A model generated the notes under the pieces. That model was not told the origin of the DNA, ran no database searches, and saw only the letters and a list, made by a program, of their open reading frames with translations. From positions 5,771,001 through 5,835,000 of the forward strand of contig NZ_CP154260.1 of NCBI RefSeq assembly GCF_039545795.1: a stretch of 64,000 nt of DNA. The letters are read 5' to 3'. Each line of letters starts with the position of its first letter. Position 1 is the first letter of the stretch. The translations under genes were made by a program, and so were the position numbers. Shown in pieces: positions 25,192-36,400 of the stretch. Origin of the DNA: Chitinophaga niabensis. GTDB taxonomy: Bacteria > Bacteroidota > Bacteroidia > Chitinophagales > Chitinophagaceae.

Positions 25192-26436
25192 TCATACCGC
25201 CCACTCTTTCTTCATCTTCCTGAAAAGCAGTTTATCTGCCGTTTTATTATTGAGGAACCGTTCCTTCACAGGGTCCCATTTCAACGGCACCTTCAGATCA
25301 TAGGTTATGTTGGCCAGGTTACCCACGGAAGCACTCCTGTGACCTGCTTCAATATCAGATACCGGTTTACTTCTATCCCTCATCGCTTTCAGAAAATCTT
25401 TGTAATGATTATCACTATGATATACGTGCTTTTCGAAAGTTGTTTTATCTTTTAATGCCTCAGGCGTAGTGACCAGTTTCTTACGTTGTATCTCTATTGT
25501 GCCTTCTGTACCATTAAACTGGATGCCATGCGGTTTACCAAAATCTTCATGCGTCATGATCACACCATTCGCATATTTCATGGTCAGGTGTTTTACATCA
25601 TTACCGGGAGGAATGAATTCTACCGGGCCGCTATGGTCCATATCTAATGCCCATTGTACAATATCAAACATATGTGCACCCCAGTCTGTGATATCTCCGC
25701 CGCCCAGTCCTTTAAAATTTCTCCATCTGCCCCACAAAGGATCACCGATCACAGGGTTTAACTCATGATTATAATGCACAAATTCATTGGGCCCTAACCA
25801 CAGGTTCCAGTCAAGATCCGTTGGAACTGTTTCCGCTGGCAGGTTATATGGCACCGGAGGTCCGCCAATGCTTACCTTCACTGTTTTCACTTCACCAATG
25901 TATCCATTCCTGATCAGCTCCACTGCCTGCCTGAATTCAGGAGCAGAACGCTGCATACTGCCTGTTTGAAAAACACGTTTATGTTTAGCGGCTGCATCCG
26001 CCATTTTCCTTCCCTCTACAACTGTAAGCGAAAGTGGTTTTTCACAATAAATATCCTTCCCTGCCTCCGCAGCTTTCACAGCCATGGTAGCATGCCAGTG
26101 ATCAGGTGTGGCAATCACAACAGCATCAATACTTTTCTGTTGCAGCAGCTCCGTAAAATTATGATAGGGCACACAGGAGGTACCGATCTTTTTACAGAAG
26201 TTATCCAGCTTGGATGTATACACATCACAGGCAGCCGTGATCTTCACCCCTTCAATCGGAAAGAAGGAATCTCTCAATGAAAGGCCTCTTCTGCCTGTGC
26301 CGATAAAGCCCAGGTTGATCTGATCACTCGGGGCAACAAAACCTTTCCCTCCCAATACATGCCTTGGCAGAATTAAAATGGCAGAGAGCGTAGCGGCATT
26401 ACCGATAAATTTCCTGCGGCTGATAGTTTTCTTCAT
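25192..26436 (-). CDS. Exported Gfo/Idh/MocA oxidoreductase
   Basis: From the ATG at 26436 the protein has 414 residues and opens with a Tat-type leader (SRRKFIGNAATLSAILI). The Rossmann motif is LGFIGTGRRG; YCEKPLSL carries the EKP Lys of the family, and ATPDHWHA the TPDxxH block. C-terminal domain: GGGDITDWGAHMFDIVQWAL, with the WGxH active-site His. Periplasmic members with bound NAD(P) oxidise or reduce sugars, often at C3. The ATG overlaps the stop of the isomerase gene (ATGA), so both are translated as a coupled pair. Last gene of the operon. Confidence 0.92.
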   Translation of the reverse strand: MKKTISRRKFIGNAATLSAILILPRHVLGGKGFVAPSDQINLGFIGTGRRGLSLRDSFFPIEGVKITAACDVYTSKLDNFCKKIGTSCVPYHNFTELLQQKSIDAVVIATPDHWHATMAVKAAEAGKDIYCEKPLSLTVVEGRKMADAAAKHKRVFQTGSMQRSAPEFRQAVELIRNGYIGEVKTVKVSIGGPPVPYNLPAETVPTDLDWNLWLGPNEFVHYNHELNPVIGDPLWGRWRNFKGLGGGDITDWGAHMFDIVQWALDMDHSGPVEFIPPGNDVKHLTMKYANGVIMTHEDFGKPHGIQFNGTEGTIEIQRKKLVTTPEALKDKTTFEKHVYHSDNHYKDFLKAMRDRSKPVSDIEAGHRSASVGNLANITYDLKVPLKWDPVKERFLNNKTADKLLFRKMKKEWAV

Positions 26437-27320
26437 GCTGAAATTATTTGCTGACAGTAAGCGATACATTTCTCCAGTTCTTTCACGGTATCTGCTCCAT
26501 TATATTCATATTCAATATTCGCGGGGATAGGCCAGTTATTATCCCTGATCAGGCGCAATACCTCTTTGATAGGCGTATCCCCTGATCCGAACGGTAAATT
26601 GGCTCCCTGGTCTTTTTTCCGGTCTTTCAGATGCAAACACACAATGCGTTCATGATGCTCCCGGATAAACGCCACCGCATCAAAGTTAGCGGCGGTAAAA
26701 TGACCGATATCCAGGTTGATCTTTATGTATTCCGACAATCCCTTTGCACCACGTTCAAAACTATCCGGTGTGGCAAACTCATTCGGTTTGTCAACATGCG
26801 CGTGATTATGCATGCCAACGTTGATCTTGTATTGTTTTGCATATACATCTACCCGTTTCATCACACTCACCGTTCCGGAAGTGGTTAAGGTATCCGTGCC
26901 TAAAGCCTTCGCTATTCTGAATGCCAGTTCAAGATCATGTTCGGAGATATTGTCTTTAATGGTAGCGCTGTAAGCCTGGATCTTAATACCTCCTTTTTTC
27001 AATTTCTCCCGGATACCATCAATATACGACATCTGTAATCCATTGCGCCATTCAGTCAGCAATTCTTTTTTACGCGATGTTTCTTCCGGTGTACTATTCC
27101 TTTTCCATTGCAATTCCAATGGCTCCACATGCCCTTCCCAAAGCTCACAGCTTTTAATGTTAAGCTGTACCATGGCCTTGATGGCTTCATCCAGCGAACG
27201 GTCCCGCAAGCTATAGCTCTGCAATCCTATCACAACCCCTGAACGGGAAAAACCCGCCGCAGGCATAGCAAAGCCAGCCAGGCCCGTTAGCATTAATTTA
27301 CTCCACTCCCTTCTTGTCAT
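26433..27320 (-). CDS. Exported sugar-phosphate isomerase/epimerase-like TIM barrel
   Basis: A 295-residue xylose-isomerase-like (AP_endonuc_2) TIM barrel with a twin-arginine-like leader TRREWSKLMLTGLAGFA. Metal-site residues are suggested by INLDIGHFTAAN, CLHLKDRKK and ANIEYEY, in the order seen in this family (Asp/His, His-x-Lys, Glu). Family members include epimerases and, in 3-keto-sugar pathways, lyases or glycoside-cleaving enzymes. The leader argues against a cytosolic phosphorylated substrate. It overlaps the GDPD gene upstream and the oxidoreductase downstream by 4 bp each. Confidence 0.85.
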   Translation of the reverse strand: MTRREWSKLMLTGLAGFAMPAAGFSRSGVVIGLQSYSLRDRSLDEAIKAMVQLNIKSCELWEGHVEPLELQWKRNSTPEETSRKKELLTEWRNGLQMSYIDGIREKLKKGGIKIQAYSATIKDNISEHDLELAFRIAKALGTDTLTTSGTVSVMKRVDVYAKQYKINVGMHNHAHVDKPNEFATPDSFERGAKGLSEYIKINLDIGHFTAANFDAVAFIREHHERIVCLHLKDRKKDQGANLPFGSGDTPIKEVLRLIRDNNWPIPANIEYEYNGADTVKELEKCIAYCQQIISA

Positions 27321-28255
27321 TTAGAGAAGTATTTTGATTTGGAAGACTTCACTGTTTGCAGTTCTTTCAAAGCAGCCCCTCCTTCAATACTCAGGTCTGC
27401 TTCTATTACATCCGCACCATGGCCGATCAGGCTTAAATAACCATTTTTCAATTGCTCTGCATTGATCTTTCCGGAAGTAAATTCACGGTCAATGTTCCTG
27501 GAGCTGCCCAATATGCACAAAGCACCCCGTTTATGCACTTCTGCGAAGATGCTTTTATCCGCTGGTAATTCATGGCTCACAAAACCTATTACGTTAGCCC
27601 AAGGCACACCGCTGTTATCATGCGTTGTGATAAACTCTGGTTTGCCCATCATGATCTCCATCAGGATATCTTTGTTATAGCTGTAACACTTCTTGGTGTC
27701 CTCCGGGGAATAAGAAATAACGATCGCATTTGCCTGCGCCCCGTTCTCTACTATTTTCTGCGCACGTACTTCAATAGGTACATCCTTGGCATCTATCACC
27801 AGGATGGTTTTGCCCTTAGCCCATTGCAATGCTTCATCCAGTGTAGGAATTTGGAATGAAGTAAGATTCCCTTCTGTATCTTTCAGGCGCAGTTTTTTAA
27901 GCTCAGCCAATGTGTAATCCACTACTTTTCCGTGCCCGTTAGAAGTACGATCCAATGTTGCATCGTGCATCAGCACAATCTTACCATCCTTGGTATAGTG
28001 TGGATCTATTTCCAGCATGGCAGGCGTTTGCGCCAGTGTATTCTCGAAAGTTTCAATACAGTTCTCCGGGTAACCTTTCCTTGGGCCGCCACGATGTGCA
28101 CAGATGAAAGGAAGACGGTCTGGTGTATACCGCATAAAGTCTTTCAAACCTGCTGTATTACCTGTTTTAATGCTATGCAGTTTAACCGGGTTTGCGCTGT
28201 AGATACCTGTCAGCATCAATACTGCCAATACAGGAATCAGATATTTTGTTTGCAT
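27317..28255 (-). CDS. Exported glycerophosphodiester phosphodiesterase-family protein
   Basis: A 312-residue GDPD/GlpQ-like TIM barrel with a signal peptide (residues 1-21, YSANP). The catalytic blocks are present: CAHRGG (His-Arg), ENCIETFENTL, LEIDPHYTKDGKIVLMHD (Glu-x-Asp metal ligands and the second His). Such enzymes cleave glycerophosphodiesters to glycerol-3-phosphate and an alcohol; some act on phosphodiester-linked glycans. In this operon the substrate may be a phosphodiester decoration. It is linked by ATGA to the isomerase gene and lies 12 bp after the sulfatase gene. Confidence 0.88.
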   Translation of the reverse strand: MQTKYLIPVLAVLMLTGIYSANPVKLHSIKTGNTAGLKDFMRYTPDRLPFICAHRGGPRKGYPENCIETFENTLAQTPAMLEIDPHYTKDGKIVLMHDATLDRTSNGHGKVVDYTLAELKKLRLKDTEGNLTSFQIPTLDEALQWAKGKTILVIDAKDVPIEVRAQKIVENGAQANAIVISYSPEDTKKCYSYNKDILMEIMMGKPEFITTHDNSGVPWANVIGFVSHELPADKSIFAEVHKRGALCILGSSRNIDREFTSGKINAEQLKNGYLSLIGHGADVIEADLSIEGGAALKELQTVKSSKSKYFSK

Positions 28256-28267
28256 AATTTTTTCTAT

Positions 28268-29650
28268 TTAGTGCTTATATGGAAAATAAGGAGCATTCGC
28301 TTTAGTAGCTGCCTGCAAGAGTCCCTTCGCACGTTTCACTACTTCAGGATGGGTGGCAGCCAGGTCTGTTGTTTCCGTGGAATCTTTTGCCAGGTCGTAT
28401 AATTCAATCTTCCCTGCCAGGTCTGTTGGTGTACTTTTCACTATTGCTTTCCAATGATCGAAACGCAGTGCCCTGCTATCCAGCCAGTTCCTGGGCATGG
28501 TAGCATCCGGTTTATTCCAGTTGTAATTGTAAGTGTAATATTCCCAGTAGAGATAAGGATGGATAGCCTGTTTCCCTGTACCCAGCAAACCGGGATAAAA
28601 GGAAACACCATCGATTCCCGCAGGTGCTTTGATACCTGCAGCCTGGCAAATAGTAGGCAGCACATCCCAGCCTGCAGCAACATGCCCTGTTACCTGGCCG
28701 GCTTTAATTTTACCAGGCCAGTAAGCGATCATGGGTTCACGAATACCGCCTTCATAGAGGTTGGTTTTATTTCCCCTGAAAACACCATTGCTGCGGAAGA
28801 ACTTCGCAAAACCGGGATTGGCACCATTGTCACTTGTAAATAATACTAACGTATTCTTATCCAATCCTTTCTCTTTCAGCATTTGCATGATCCGCCCGAT
28901 ATCACTGTCCAGCTGCGTGATCATAGCCGCATAGTTCTTAAACTGTGCGGGCCAGTCTTTTCCTGCGTAAGCAGAATTATCAGGGATCACATGTTCCCCA
29001 TGTGGAATCGTATAAGGCAGGTAAAGGAAGAAAGGTTCCTTTGCGCTGTTTTCTAAAAACCGCAATGTTTTGTCTACAAAAAGATGATGACTGTAAGCTC
29101 CTTTTTTACCATCTGCATTTTGCTCCAGCATCACCTTCTTCCCGTTCTCATATAAAAAAGGCGGAAAATAATTATGCGCCTGTATCTGATCCAGGTAACC
29201 ATAGGAGTAATCGAAGCCCTGTGTTTCCGGGCTATGCCCTTCACCACCTAATCCCCATTTTCCGATCAATGCGGTATGATACCCTGCACCTTTTAAGAGT
29301 TCTGCAACTGTTACTTTCTCCGAAGGCATGGCCGGGTCTTCCTTTTCATCTGTTAAGAAATTCCCCCGGATGGAAGTATGCCCGGTATGCATCCCTGTAA
29401 GCAAAGCTTCTCTTGATGGCGCACACACTGTATTACCGGCATAGTAAGTGGTAAAACGCAAACCACCTTTTGCCAATGCATCGATATTGGGCGTTTGTAT
29501 CATCTTCTGCCCGTAACAGCCAAGATCACCATAACCCATATCATCTGCCATGATGAGGATGATATTCGGCTTCTCTTTTTCGCTGGGCTTTCCCGGGCCC
29601 CATGCGGAACCCAGGAAAGCTGTTGCGATCAGGATAGATTGTATTTTCAT
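28268..29650 (-). CDS. Exported S1-family sulfatase
   Basis: A 460-residue arylsulfatase-family hydrolase with a short signal peptide. NIILIMADDMGYGDLGCYG gives the Asp-Asp calcium ligands; VCAPSREALLTG holds the C-x-P-S-R motif whose Cys (about residue 79) must be turned into formylglycine; HTGHTSIRGN, LFTSDNG and the late YWPGKIK block are typical. No formylglycine-generating (anSME) gene is in the window, so maturation must come from elsewhere. It probably removes O-sulfate from the glycan imported by the SusCD pair. Confidence 0.93.
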   Translation of the reverse strand: MKIQSILIATAFLGSAWGPGKPSEKEKPNIILIMADDMGYGDLGCYGQKMIQTPNIDALAKGGLRFTTYYAGNTVCAPSREALLTGMHTGHTSIRGNFLTDEKEDPAMPSEKVTVAELLKGAGYHTALIGKWGLGGEGHSPETQGFDYSYGYLDQIQAHNYFPPFLYENGKKVMLEQNADGKKGAYSHHLFVDKTLRFLENSAKEPFFLYLPYTIPHGEHVIPDNSAYAGKDWPAQFKNYAAMITQLDSDIGRIMQMLKEKGLDKNTLVLFTSDNGANPGFAKFFRSNGVFRGNKTNLYEGGIREPMIAYWPGKIKAGQVTGHVAAGWDVLPTICQAAGIKAPAGIDGVSFYPGLLGTGKQAIHPYLYWEYYTYNYNWNKPDATMPRNWLDSRALRFDHWKAIVKSTPTDLAGKIELYDLAKDSTETTDLAATHPEVVKRAKGLLQAATKANAPYFPYKH

Positions 29651-29658
29651 TCTTTTAA

Positions 29659-31767
29659 TTAAGGTTGTCCATATAAAACACCACGACCACCGGTACCAAC
29701 ATAAATCCGTCCAAACACATTCCTGTCTCCTGCAAGTCCTTTTACCCCGGCAGGGAATGTCTGTGAACCATTGATCTGATCCCAGTTTGCACCCAGGTCT
29801 GTAGAGCGGTACAAACCTTTTACACCAGATAAGGTGCCATAACTATAAACAGTAGGTGTACTTGATCCAGAGGCAGGCGCACCAAATGCAAATGCAGTGG
29901 AAGTACTTAATGCAGTCACCTTCGTGAAGGTGGTACCGCCATTAGTGGTTTTGTACAAACCGTTACCATCCAGGCTCACCCAAACTTCACCAGCTGTTCC
30001 CGGCCTTGCAGCTACAAACAGGTAAGAATTTTTGTTGGGAATAGCCGTAGCGTTCTTCTGCGTCCAGGTAGCGCCACCATCTGTTGATGCATAGAGGTAG
30101 CCGGTTTTATAGATATAAAAATCGTCTCCGTTCACGCAATCAGCGGCGATGGAAAAATCCTTACTCCAAACATCAATAGCGTTCACCGAACCGGTAGGAG
30201 CACCGGTAGCAGCTGTCCAGGAACTTCCCCTGTTTGTGCTGTAATACACAGCACCTGCGGAACCGCCGGCTATATACACCATCTTATCAGGGTTTGTAGA
30301 TGAGATAGCAATACGTCCTAACTTCACACCGGAAGGAAGCGTACGTGTTGTCCAGGATGTACCACTGTTGGAAGAAGTAGCCAGTATGGTACCAGTTCCA
30401 TCATTGGCAGAAGAACCAAGGATAGCAATATTTGCAGGAGATGATTCGCAATAAGCAATGCTGAATCCTTCGTTGATATTGTACAACCTGGCAGTTGGGT
30501 ATGTTGCGATGTTATCATGGCGGAAACCAAATACATCCGCAACACCGGAATACAAGGATACACCACCGGGAGGAGCAGCAACTGTTAATACCACAGTTTC
30601 TTCATCTCCTTTTATACGTGTTTCCCAAGCCACTGATCCCGCAGCCCAGGCATTGGAAGTGAACCATACGCCAAACCAATCCGCATAATAAAGATCACCA
30701 TGATGTAAGGGATCAAATACAATGCTGGATGTAGCACTGGAAAACCAGCTGTTAGGCCACCATGGAGCTTCAATGGTTTTAGTGATAGGCAAGGAAGCGG
30801 TGTTCATCTGTTGCCATGTAGTACCTCCATCTGAAGAACGGTACAATGGATTATTGAAAGTACCGTAGCGCTGACAAACAGCTATTTTCAACGGATCATA
30901 CGCTTCAATAGACAAACCACAGTAATTCTTATTCGTACCTCCTGCCGGTGTAATATCTGTCCACGTTGTTCCATTCCAAACAGTAACACCGGTTGAATGG
31001 GTGACATACACTTTACCGGCAACTACCTGCATGCGGTTGGGAGAGGTGGGCGCACCTGCCATGGCTGCGAAAGTAGTACCGCCATCTGTACTTACATAAA
31101 TACCTGTACCCGGAATACCTACATACACTTTCGCAGATCTGCCACTCACTGTGGTAGCAGGGTCTACTACAACTGTACGCACACCTTTTGTACCATTGGG
31201 TACAGTAGTAATTTTCGTCCAGCTGGTTCCTGTATTGGTACTGCGGTACAACCCGTCTGTACGGGTACCTGCATACACCACGGTGCTGGTAACAGGGTCC
31301 ACTGCCAGGCATTCCCCTATCCAGCGAAGATCACCATTACCATCATAAGTGGTGGAAAATAACTTCGTCCAGTTCACACCAAGGTCATTTGAACGATACA
31401 CACCATCATTCAATGCCAGGTAAACCCTGTCAGGCGAATTGGCATCTAATGCCATACCATCCACCCTGATCGTACTCAGACCATCCAGCATCTGGACCCA
31501 TTTCTGATTTGTGCCATCCCATTTGTAAGCACCTCCAACATCTGTACGGATGTACATTCTGTTGGACTGTGTAGGATGAATAACAATTCCCGTAACATAA
31601 CCTCCTCCTCCAATCGCCACACTGCCCCAATTGTAGGGAAGCACGGATTGTATAGAGGCTCCGACAGATTTTTCACCATCCAGTGTTTCCTTTTTAAGCT
31701 CAGCAGGTTTCTTGCATGCAAACAATGCAATACCTACAGACAATAGTAGTGTCATAGAATTTTTCAT
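29659..31767 (-). CDS. GH74-like beta-propeller lipoprotein
   Basis: A 702-residue lipoprotein (lipobox LFAC-KK, residue 18). The start of the mature domain, SVAIGGGGYVTGIVIHP and MYIRTDVGGAYKWD, has the hallmarks of GH74 (xyloglucanase) tandem propellers, including the RTD Asp that is one catalytic residue there. SLYSGVADVFGFRHDN resembles the second catalytic loop. Many Asp-box-like repeats (SNDLGVNWTKL, STDGGATWTQK, TTNGGTTFTKV) build the blades. A surface-attached endo-hydrolase of this locus is the simple reading, but plain BNR/VPS10 propellers share these repeats. Confidence 0.7.
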   Translation of the reverse strand: MKNSMTLLLSVGIALFACKKPAELKKETLDGEKSVGASIQSVLPYNWGSVAIGGGGYVTGIVIHPTQSNRMYIRTDVGGAYKWDGTNQKWVQMLDGLSTIRVDGMALDANSPDRVYLALNDGVYRSNDLGVNWTKLFSTTYDGNGDLRWIGECLAVDPVTSTVVYAGTRTDGLYRSTNTGTSWTKITTVPNGTKGVRTVVVDPATTVSGRSAKVYVGIPGTGIYVSTDGGTTFAAMAGAPTSPNRMQVVAGKVYVTHSTGVTVWNGTTWTDITPAGGTNKNYCGLSIEAYDPLKIAVCQRYGTFNNPLYRSSDGGTTWQQMNTASLPITKTIEAPWWPNSWFSSATSSIVFDPLHHGDLYYADWFGVWFTSNAWAAGSVAWETRIKGDEETVVLTVAAPPGGVSLYSGVADVFGFRHDNIATYPTARLYNINEGFSIAYCESSPANIAILGSSANDGTGTILATSSNSGTSWTTRTLPSGVKLGRIAISSTNPDKMVYIAGGSAGAVYYSTNRGSSWTAATGAPTGSVNAIDVWSKDFSIAADCVNGDDFYIYKTGYLYASTDGGATWTQKNATAIPNKNSYLFVAARPGTAGEVWVSLDGNGLYKTTNGGTTFTKVTALSTSTAFAFGAPASGSSTPTVYSYGTLSGVKGLYRSTDLGANWDQINGSQTFPAGVKGLAGDRNVFGRIYVGTGGRGVLYGQP

Positions 31768-31814
31768 AATTCAGTTTTTTTGAACGGGTTAAAAAGAGGG
31801 TTTGTTGATAATTG

Positions 31815-33455
31815 CTAGTATTTAGGGTTCTGCAATATTTTAGGGTTCTGTGCAATAACTGTTTGTGGAATAGGCATCAGGTAGTTCTTGGATGCATCGA
31901 ATGCGATCTTTCCACCACCTGCATTTACCTTTTCATATACCAGGTTTCCACCTGTTACAGTTATTTTCATGGCACGTAATGATTTGCTGAAGATCTGTTC
32001 TGCGGTTCTCCACCTCCAGAGATCAAACAAACGTTTACCTTCAAAAGCCATTTCTATCCTGCGTTCCCTTCTGATCCTCATACGCATTTCTGCCTGAGTA
32101 AGGTTCGCAGGTAATTCAGGCAGGCCGGCTCTGACACGTACTTTCTTCATAGCATCGTATACAGATTGATCAGGGCCCACTGCTTCATTCTGTGCTTCCG
32201 CATAGTTCAGCAATACCTCTGCATACCGCCATATGATAGAATTGGCGCCGGCACTAACACCGGGAACAATAGCAGGGTCTACCATCTTCTTCAGGAAATA
32301 ACCGGTACGTCCTTTACCACCTGCACCGGAAGCATCCAGCTCATTACTGTTATTAGGAACACCCAGGCGGGTATAGATGATACCATTCTTCCAGGTAGCG
32401 CCATCATAAATGATGGTTGCTTCAAAACGTTTATCCCTGTTCTTGTATGGATTGGCAGGATCGAATAAAGTGGATCCCTCGGCTTCTGTTTTACCATCCA
32501 GGAATTCATATTCATCTACCAGGTCCTGCGTAGGATTCACAGCACCCCATCCACCACCATCAGAAACCTTTACAGGATTCCAGTACTTTTCTTTGATCTC
32601 ACCTTTGATGTTGGCAGCATACTGAATATCAAAGATCACTTCTTTGTTATTCTCGTTGGCAGGTAAGAACAACTGGCCATAATCGCCAAACAGATCGTAC
32701 CCTGCACCGGACTGCATGATCTTCAGGTTAGTGGCAGCAGCTTCCGGCCATTTACCTGCATACAATTCCTGCTCACCTTTCAATGCCCATGCAGCACCTT
32801 TGGTAGCACGGCCGGCATCTTTTGCAGCAACAGTTAAAGGAAGATCTACCGCAGCTTCTTCACACTCTTTCTGAATGAAAGCCACACATTCTTCGTAAGT
32901 ATTTCTTGGATTAAAAATGGCATCGCCCTGCTCTTCCCTGTTGAGCGGAACGGTAATAATGGGCACACCGCCATACAGGTCCATCAGGGATTTATAATAA
33001 TATGCTCTTAAGAATTTTGCCTGTGCCAGGAAGCTTTTCTTGGTGGCATCATCAAAGCTGGATGCCGATACATTCTGAATAAACACATTACACTTCCGGA
33101 TATTGGTGTACATGTTCTTCCAGTGTGGCGTAAAGATAGGTGTTGACGGTCCGTAGGAACCCTGTGCAAAGTTCACATAAGAAGGGATCCCTGCAATAGG
33201 GCCACTGATACTGTTATCGGAGAAGTTATCCAAAGGATCGTTACTGATCTCTGAAGGCACGTTTGTGAACACGGTAGATTGTGGGCCAGGGTTCAGGTTG
33301 TTATAGATATCATTGAGGAACAAACCTGCATTGGTTGGTGTTTTCCAAACAGAAGCATCCGTTAGCTGATCTGTTGGCTCAATGTCAAGCGATTCGTCAC
33401 AGGCAGTGAACAACAATGCGCCCGCTACTATATATAAGAAGGATAATTTTTTCAT
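31815..33455 (-). CDS. SusD/RagB-family nutrient-binding lipoprotein
   Basis: A 546-residue surface lipoprotein (lipobox LFTAC-DE) that caps a SusC transporter and binds the glycan. SusD features: the early LDIEPTDQLTDASVW, the TPR-like helices with FLRAYYYKSLMDLYGGVPII, and the C-terminal IRRERRIEMAFEGKRLFDLWRW. The ending LMPIPQTVIAQNPKILQNP is the usual SusD tail. It starts 4 bp after the SusC stop. Confidence 0.96.
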   Translation of the reverse strand: MKKLSFLYIVAGALLFTACDESLDIEPTDQLTDASVWKTPTNAGLFLNDIYNNLNPGPQSTVFTNVPSEISNDPLDNFSDNSISGPIAGIPSYVNFAQGSYGPSTPIFTPHWKNMYTNIRKCNVFIQNVSASSFDDATKKSFLAQAKFLRAYYYKSLMDLYGGVPIITVPLNREEQGDAIFNPRNTYEECVAFIQKECEEAAVDLPLTVAAKDAGRATKGAAWALKGEQELYAGKWPEAAATNLKIMQSGAGYDLFGDYGQLFLPANENNKEVIFDIQYAANIKGEIKEKYWNPVKVSDGGGWGAVNPTQDLVDEYEFLDGKTEAEGSTLFDPANPYKNRDKRFEATIIYDGATWKNGIIYTRLGVPNNSNELDASGAGGKGRTGYFLKKMVDPAIVPGVSAGANSIIWRYAEVLLNYAEAQNEAVGPDQSVYDAMKKVRVRAGLPELPANLTQAEMRMRIRRERRIEMAFEGKRLFDLWRWRTAEQIFSKSLRAMKITVTGGNLVYEKVNAGGGKIAFDASKNYLMPIPQTVIAQNPKILQNPKY

Positions 33456-33459
33456 CAGA

Positions 33460-36400
33460 TTAGAAGTTTACGTTGATACCAAAAGAGAACACTTTTTGCT
33501 GGAAATAATAGCGCGCCCTTTTACTGGCACTGCTCACACCGATCTCAGGATCGAGGTATTTTTCAGCAGAGAAAGTGAGCAGGTTCTGACCCGCAGTATA
33601 GATCCGTACGGAAGACATCCTTAACCTGTTGGTAAGATGAGCAGGAATAGTGTATCCCAGTTCTGCACTCTTCAATCTCAGGTAAGCACCATCCCTTTGC
33701 CAGAAAGAGGAAACCTGCTGGCTGTTGGTATTGGGAGAAGGGAGGATCACAGGATATTTGGCATCCCTGTTCTCAGGTGTCCAGTAATCCAGTTGTTCTT
33801 TAAAGATCTTGGCACCGTTGAAGTAAGGCAGTGAAGCTTCGTTCGTCAATTGAAAACTGCTCTTCGCTGCACCCTGCCACATCATGCTCAGGTCAATTCC
33901 TTTCCAGGCAAGATTGTATGTTAAGCCAAAGATCAATTGCGGGAATGCAGGATCACCGATCACCACCTGGTCATTATCATCAATCTTTTTATCACCATTG
34001 ATATCTGCATACCTGATATCGCCGGGGATCAGTTTGCCGAACTGAGGAGGTGCTGCATCGATCTCTGCCTGTGATTGGAAAAGGCCAATTGCTTTCAAAC
34101 CAAACTGCGTATCCAATGGTCTGCCCGTACGTCTTCTGTTCGGGTCGTTTAAGGTAGACGCGTTTTCAAATGTCTGTACCAGTTTGTTTTTGGCGTAGGA
34201 GAAATTGAAACCTGCATTCAGGATCAGCCCGTTTTTGAAAGTATTGGAAGAGTTGATAGAGAAATCAAAACCCTGGTTATCCATGATACCCGCGTTCACC
34301 TGTGAAATACCGATACCATATTCTACGGGCACAACGGCATTGGGTGTTACCAGCATATCTGAACGCCTTTCTTTAAAGAAGTCTACTTCAAATCCAAGTT
34401 TACCACCGAACAGTAAAGCCTCCAGGCCAATGTCTGATTTTTTCGCTGTTTCCCAGGTGATATTAGGATTGGGTTCACTTCTTTCAAAAACACCCTGTAC
34501 CTGTGTGAACTGGGTGCCACCGAAGCCGTAGCTGCTGTTCAAACCGTAGCTGCTGAGGTATTGGAAGGGAGAACCTGCCAGGTTACCGGACACGCCATAA
34601 GAACCACGAAGTTTCAGGTTATCGATCCATTTGTAATTATCCTTGATGAATTTTTCTTCAGACAATCTCCATCCCAAAGAAACGGCCGGGAAGAAAGCGA
34701 ACCTTTTGCCGGGCGCAAAGTAATAGTGCCCGTCATAACGACCAGAAAACTCCGCGATATACTTTTGGTTAAAGTCATACCCTAACCTGTATACAAATCC
34801 CAGTTGTTTATAAGAAGCAGAAGAGCCGCTGTTGTCAAGGTCGTTTTTGGAAGAGCTGCCGAGAGACAGTTCATCCAATGCTACCTGGTAGTTCAGGCGG
34901 GAAGCATCAAACGAGTTGTTATTACCCTGGCGGAGTTCACCTACCACCAATGCATTAAGGCCATGTTTACCAAAACTGCGTTTGTAAGTGATATAACCCT
35001 GTAAAGTGGTATTGATCGCTTCATCAAATCCCTGGCTTAAACTGGGAGCTACCACACCAGCTTTGGTGGGGATGAACTGGTCCTGCGCATTTAGAGAATA
35101 AATGGTGTAGGGAAGCTGCCACTGTTTGTTGGTGTTGTAATTCTTGTCGTACGCTGCTACAGCTTTGAATGAAAGGCCGGGTACTTCTGGTACAAATTGT
35201 TCGATGGAAAGTTGGGAGAAGAAAATGTTTTCTTTCTTCCTGTTATAACCGCTTTCATAAATGGAAGGCAACAGGCCATTACCTGGCAGACCATTGGAGA
35301 ATTTCAGCGGGGTAGCGAGTAAAGGGGAGTTTTTAGTAACGGAGGTATAGATCCCTGTTCCGCTTTGTGAACCGGGGTTCTTGGTTACTTCAAAAGTGCC
35401 TTTAATATCTAAGGAAACAATGGTGGATTTTGTAGCGTTCACATCCAGGTTAGTGGCTAAGTTATACCGGGTATAATTGATCACATCCACAGAGCCCTGC
35501 TGATAAAGGCGGGCCAGTGAACTATAAAAGCGCATCTTTTCAGAGCCACCGGAAAAAGTGAGGTTCTGTTGATTCATCGGTGCTTCAAAGTCTATCACTT
35601 CCTTCATCCAGTCAACATCAGGATAATGATCAGGATCGGAATGGTCCCTGTACTTCTGCAACTGTGCATCTGTATAAGCGGGAGCAAGGCCTGCATTTTT
35701 ATTTGCCACATTCAAAGTGGAAGCAAAACCATAAGCATCCAGGTAGTGCGGGTATTGGGTAGGACTTTGCAACCCGTACCAGGTACCAAAGCTCAGCTGG
35801 CTTTTACCCTGCTTACCTCTTTTGGAGGTGATCAGTATCACACCATTCGCGCCAGCCAGACCATAAGGTGCAATCGCCGCTGCATCTTTCAATACCGTGA
35901 TGGTTTCAATTTCGTTGGGAGAGATCTGGGAAAAATTACGGGGGATACCATCCACAATCGTTAATGGCCCATTGCGGCTACCGGTTGTTCCAACACCTCT
36001 CACCCTGATCAGGGATGCATCTTCTCCCGGTTCACCACTATTCTGAAAAGCCAGCACACCGGAAACCCGGCCTGCGATGCTGTTATTCATATTGGCTACA
36101 GGGTTCCTGGCAATGTCCTCACTTTTCACTGTAGAAATCGCGGCCGTGGTGAATGCTTTTTTCTGTGTACCATAACCTACTACAATGATCTCATTCAGCC
36201 CCTTCGCCTCATCCTGTAAAATAATATCTATTGAAGTTCTTCCATTCACTGTTTGTTCCTGGTTCTGGAAACCGATATAAGTGATCACCAGTACTGCATT
36301 GTCTGGCACATCCAACGCAAACTGTCCTTCTGTATTGGTAGAAGTTCCTTTATTGGTGCCTTTTACCACGATCGTTACACCAGGTAAAGCAACGCCTTTA

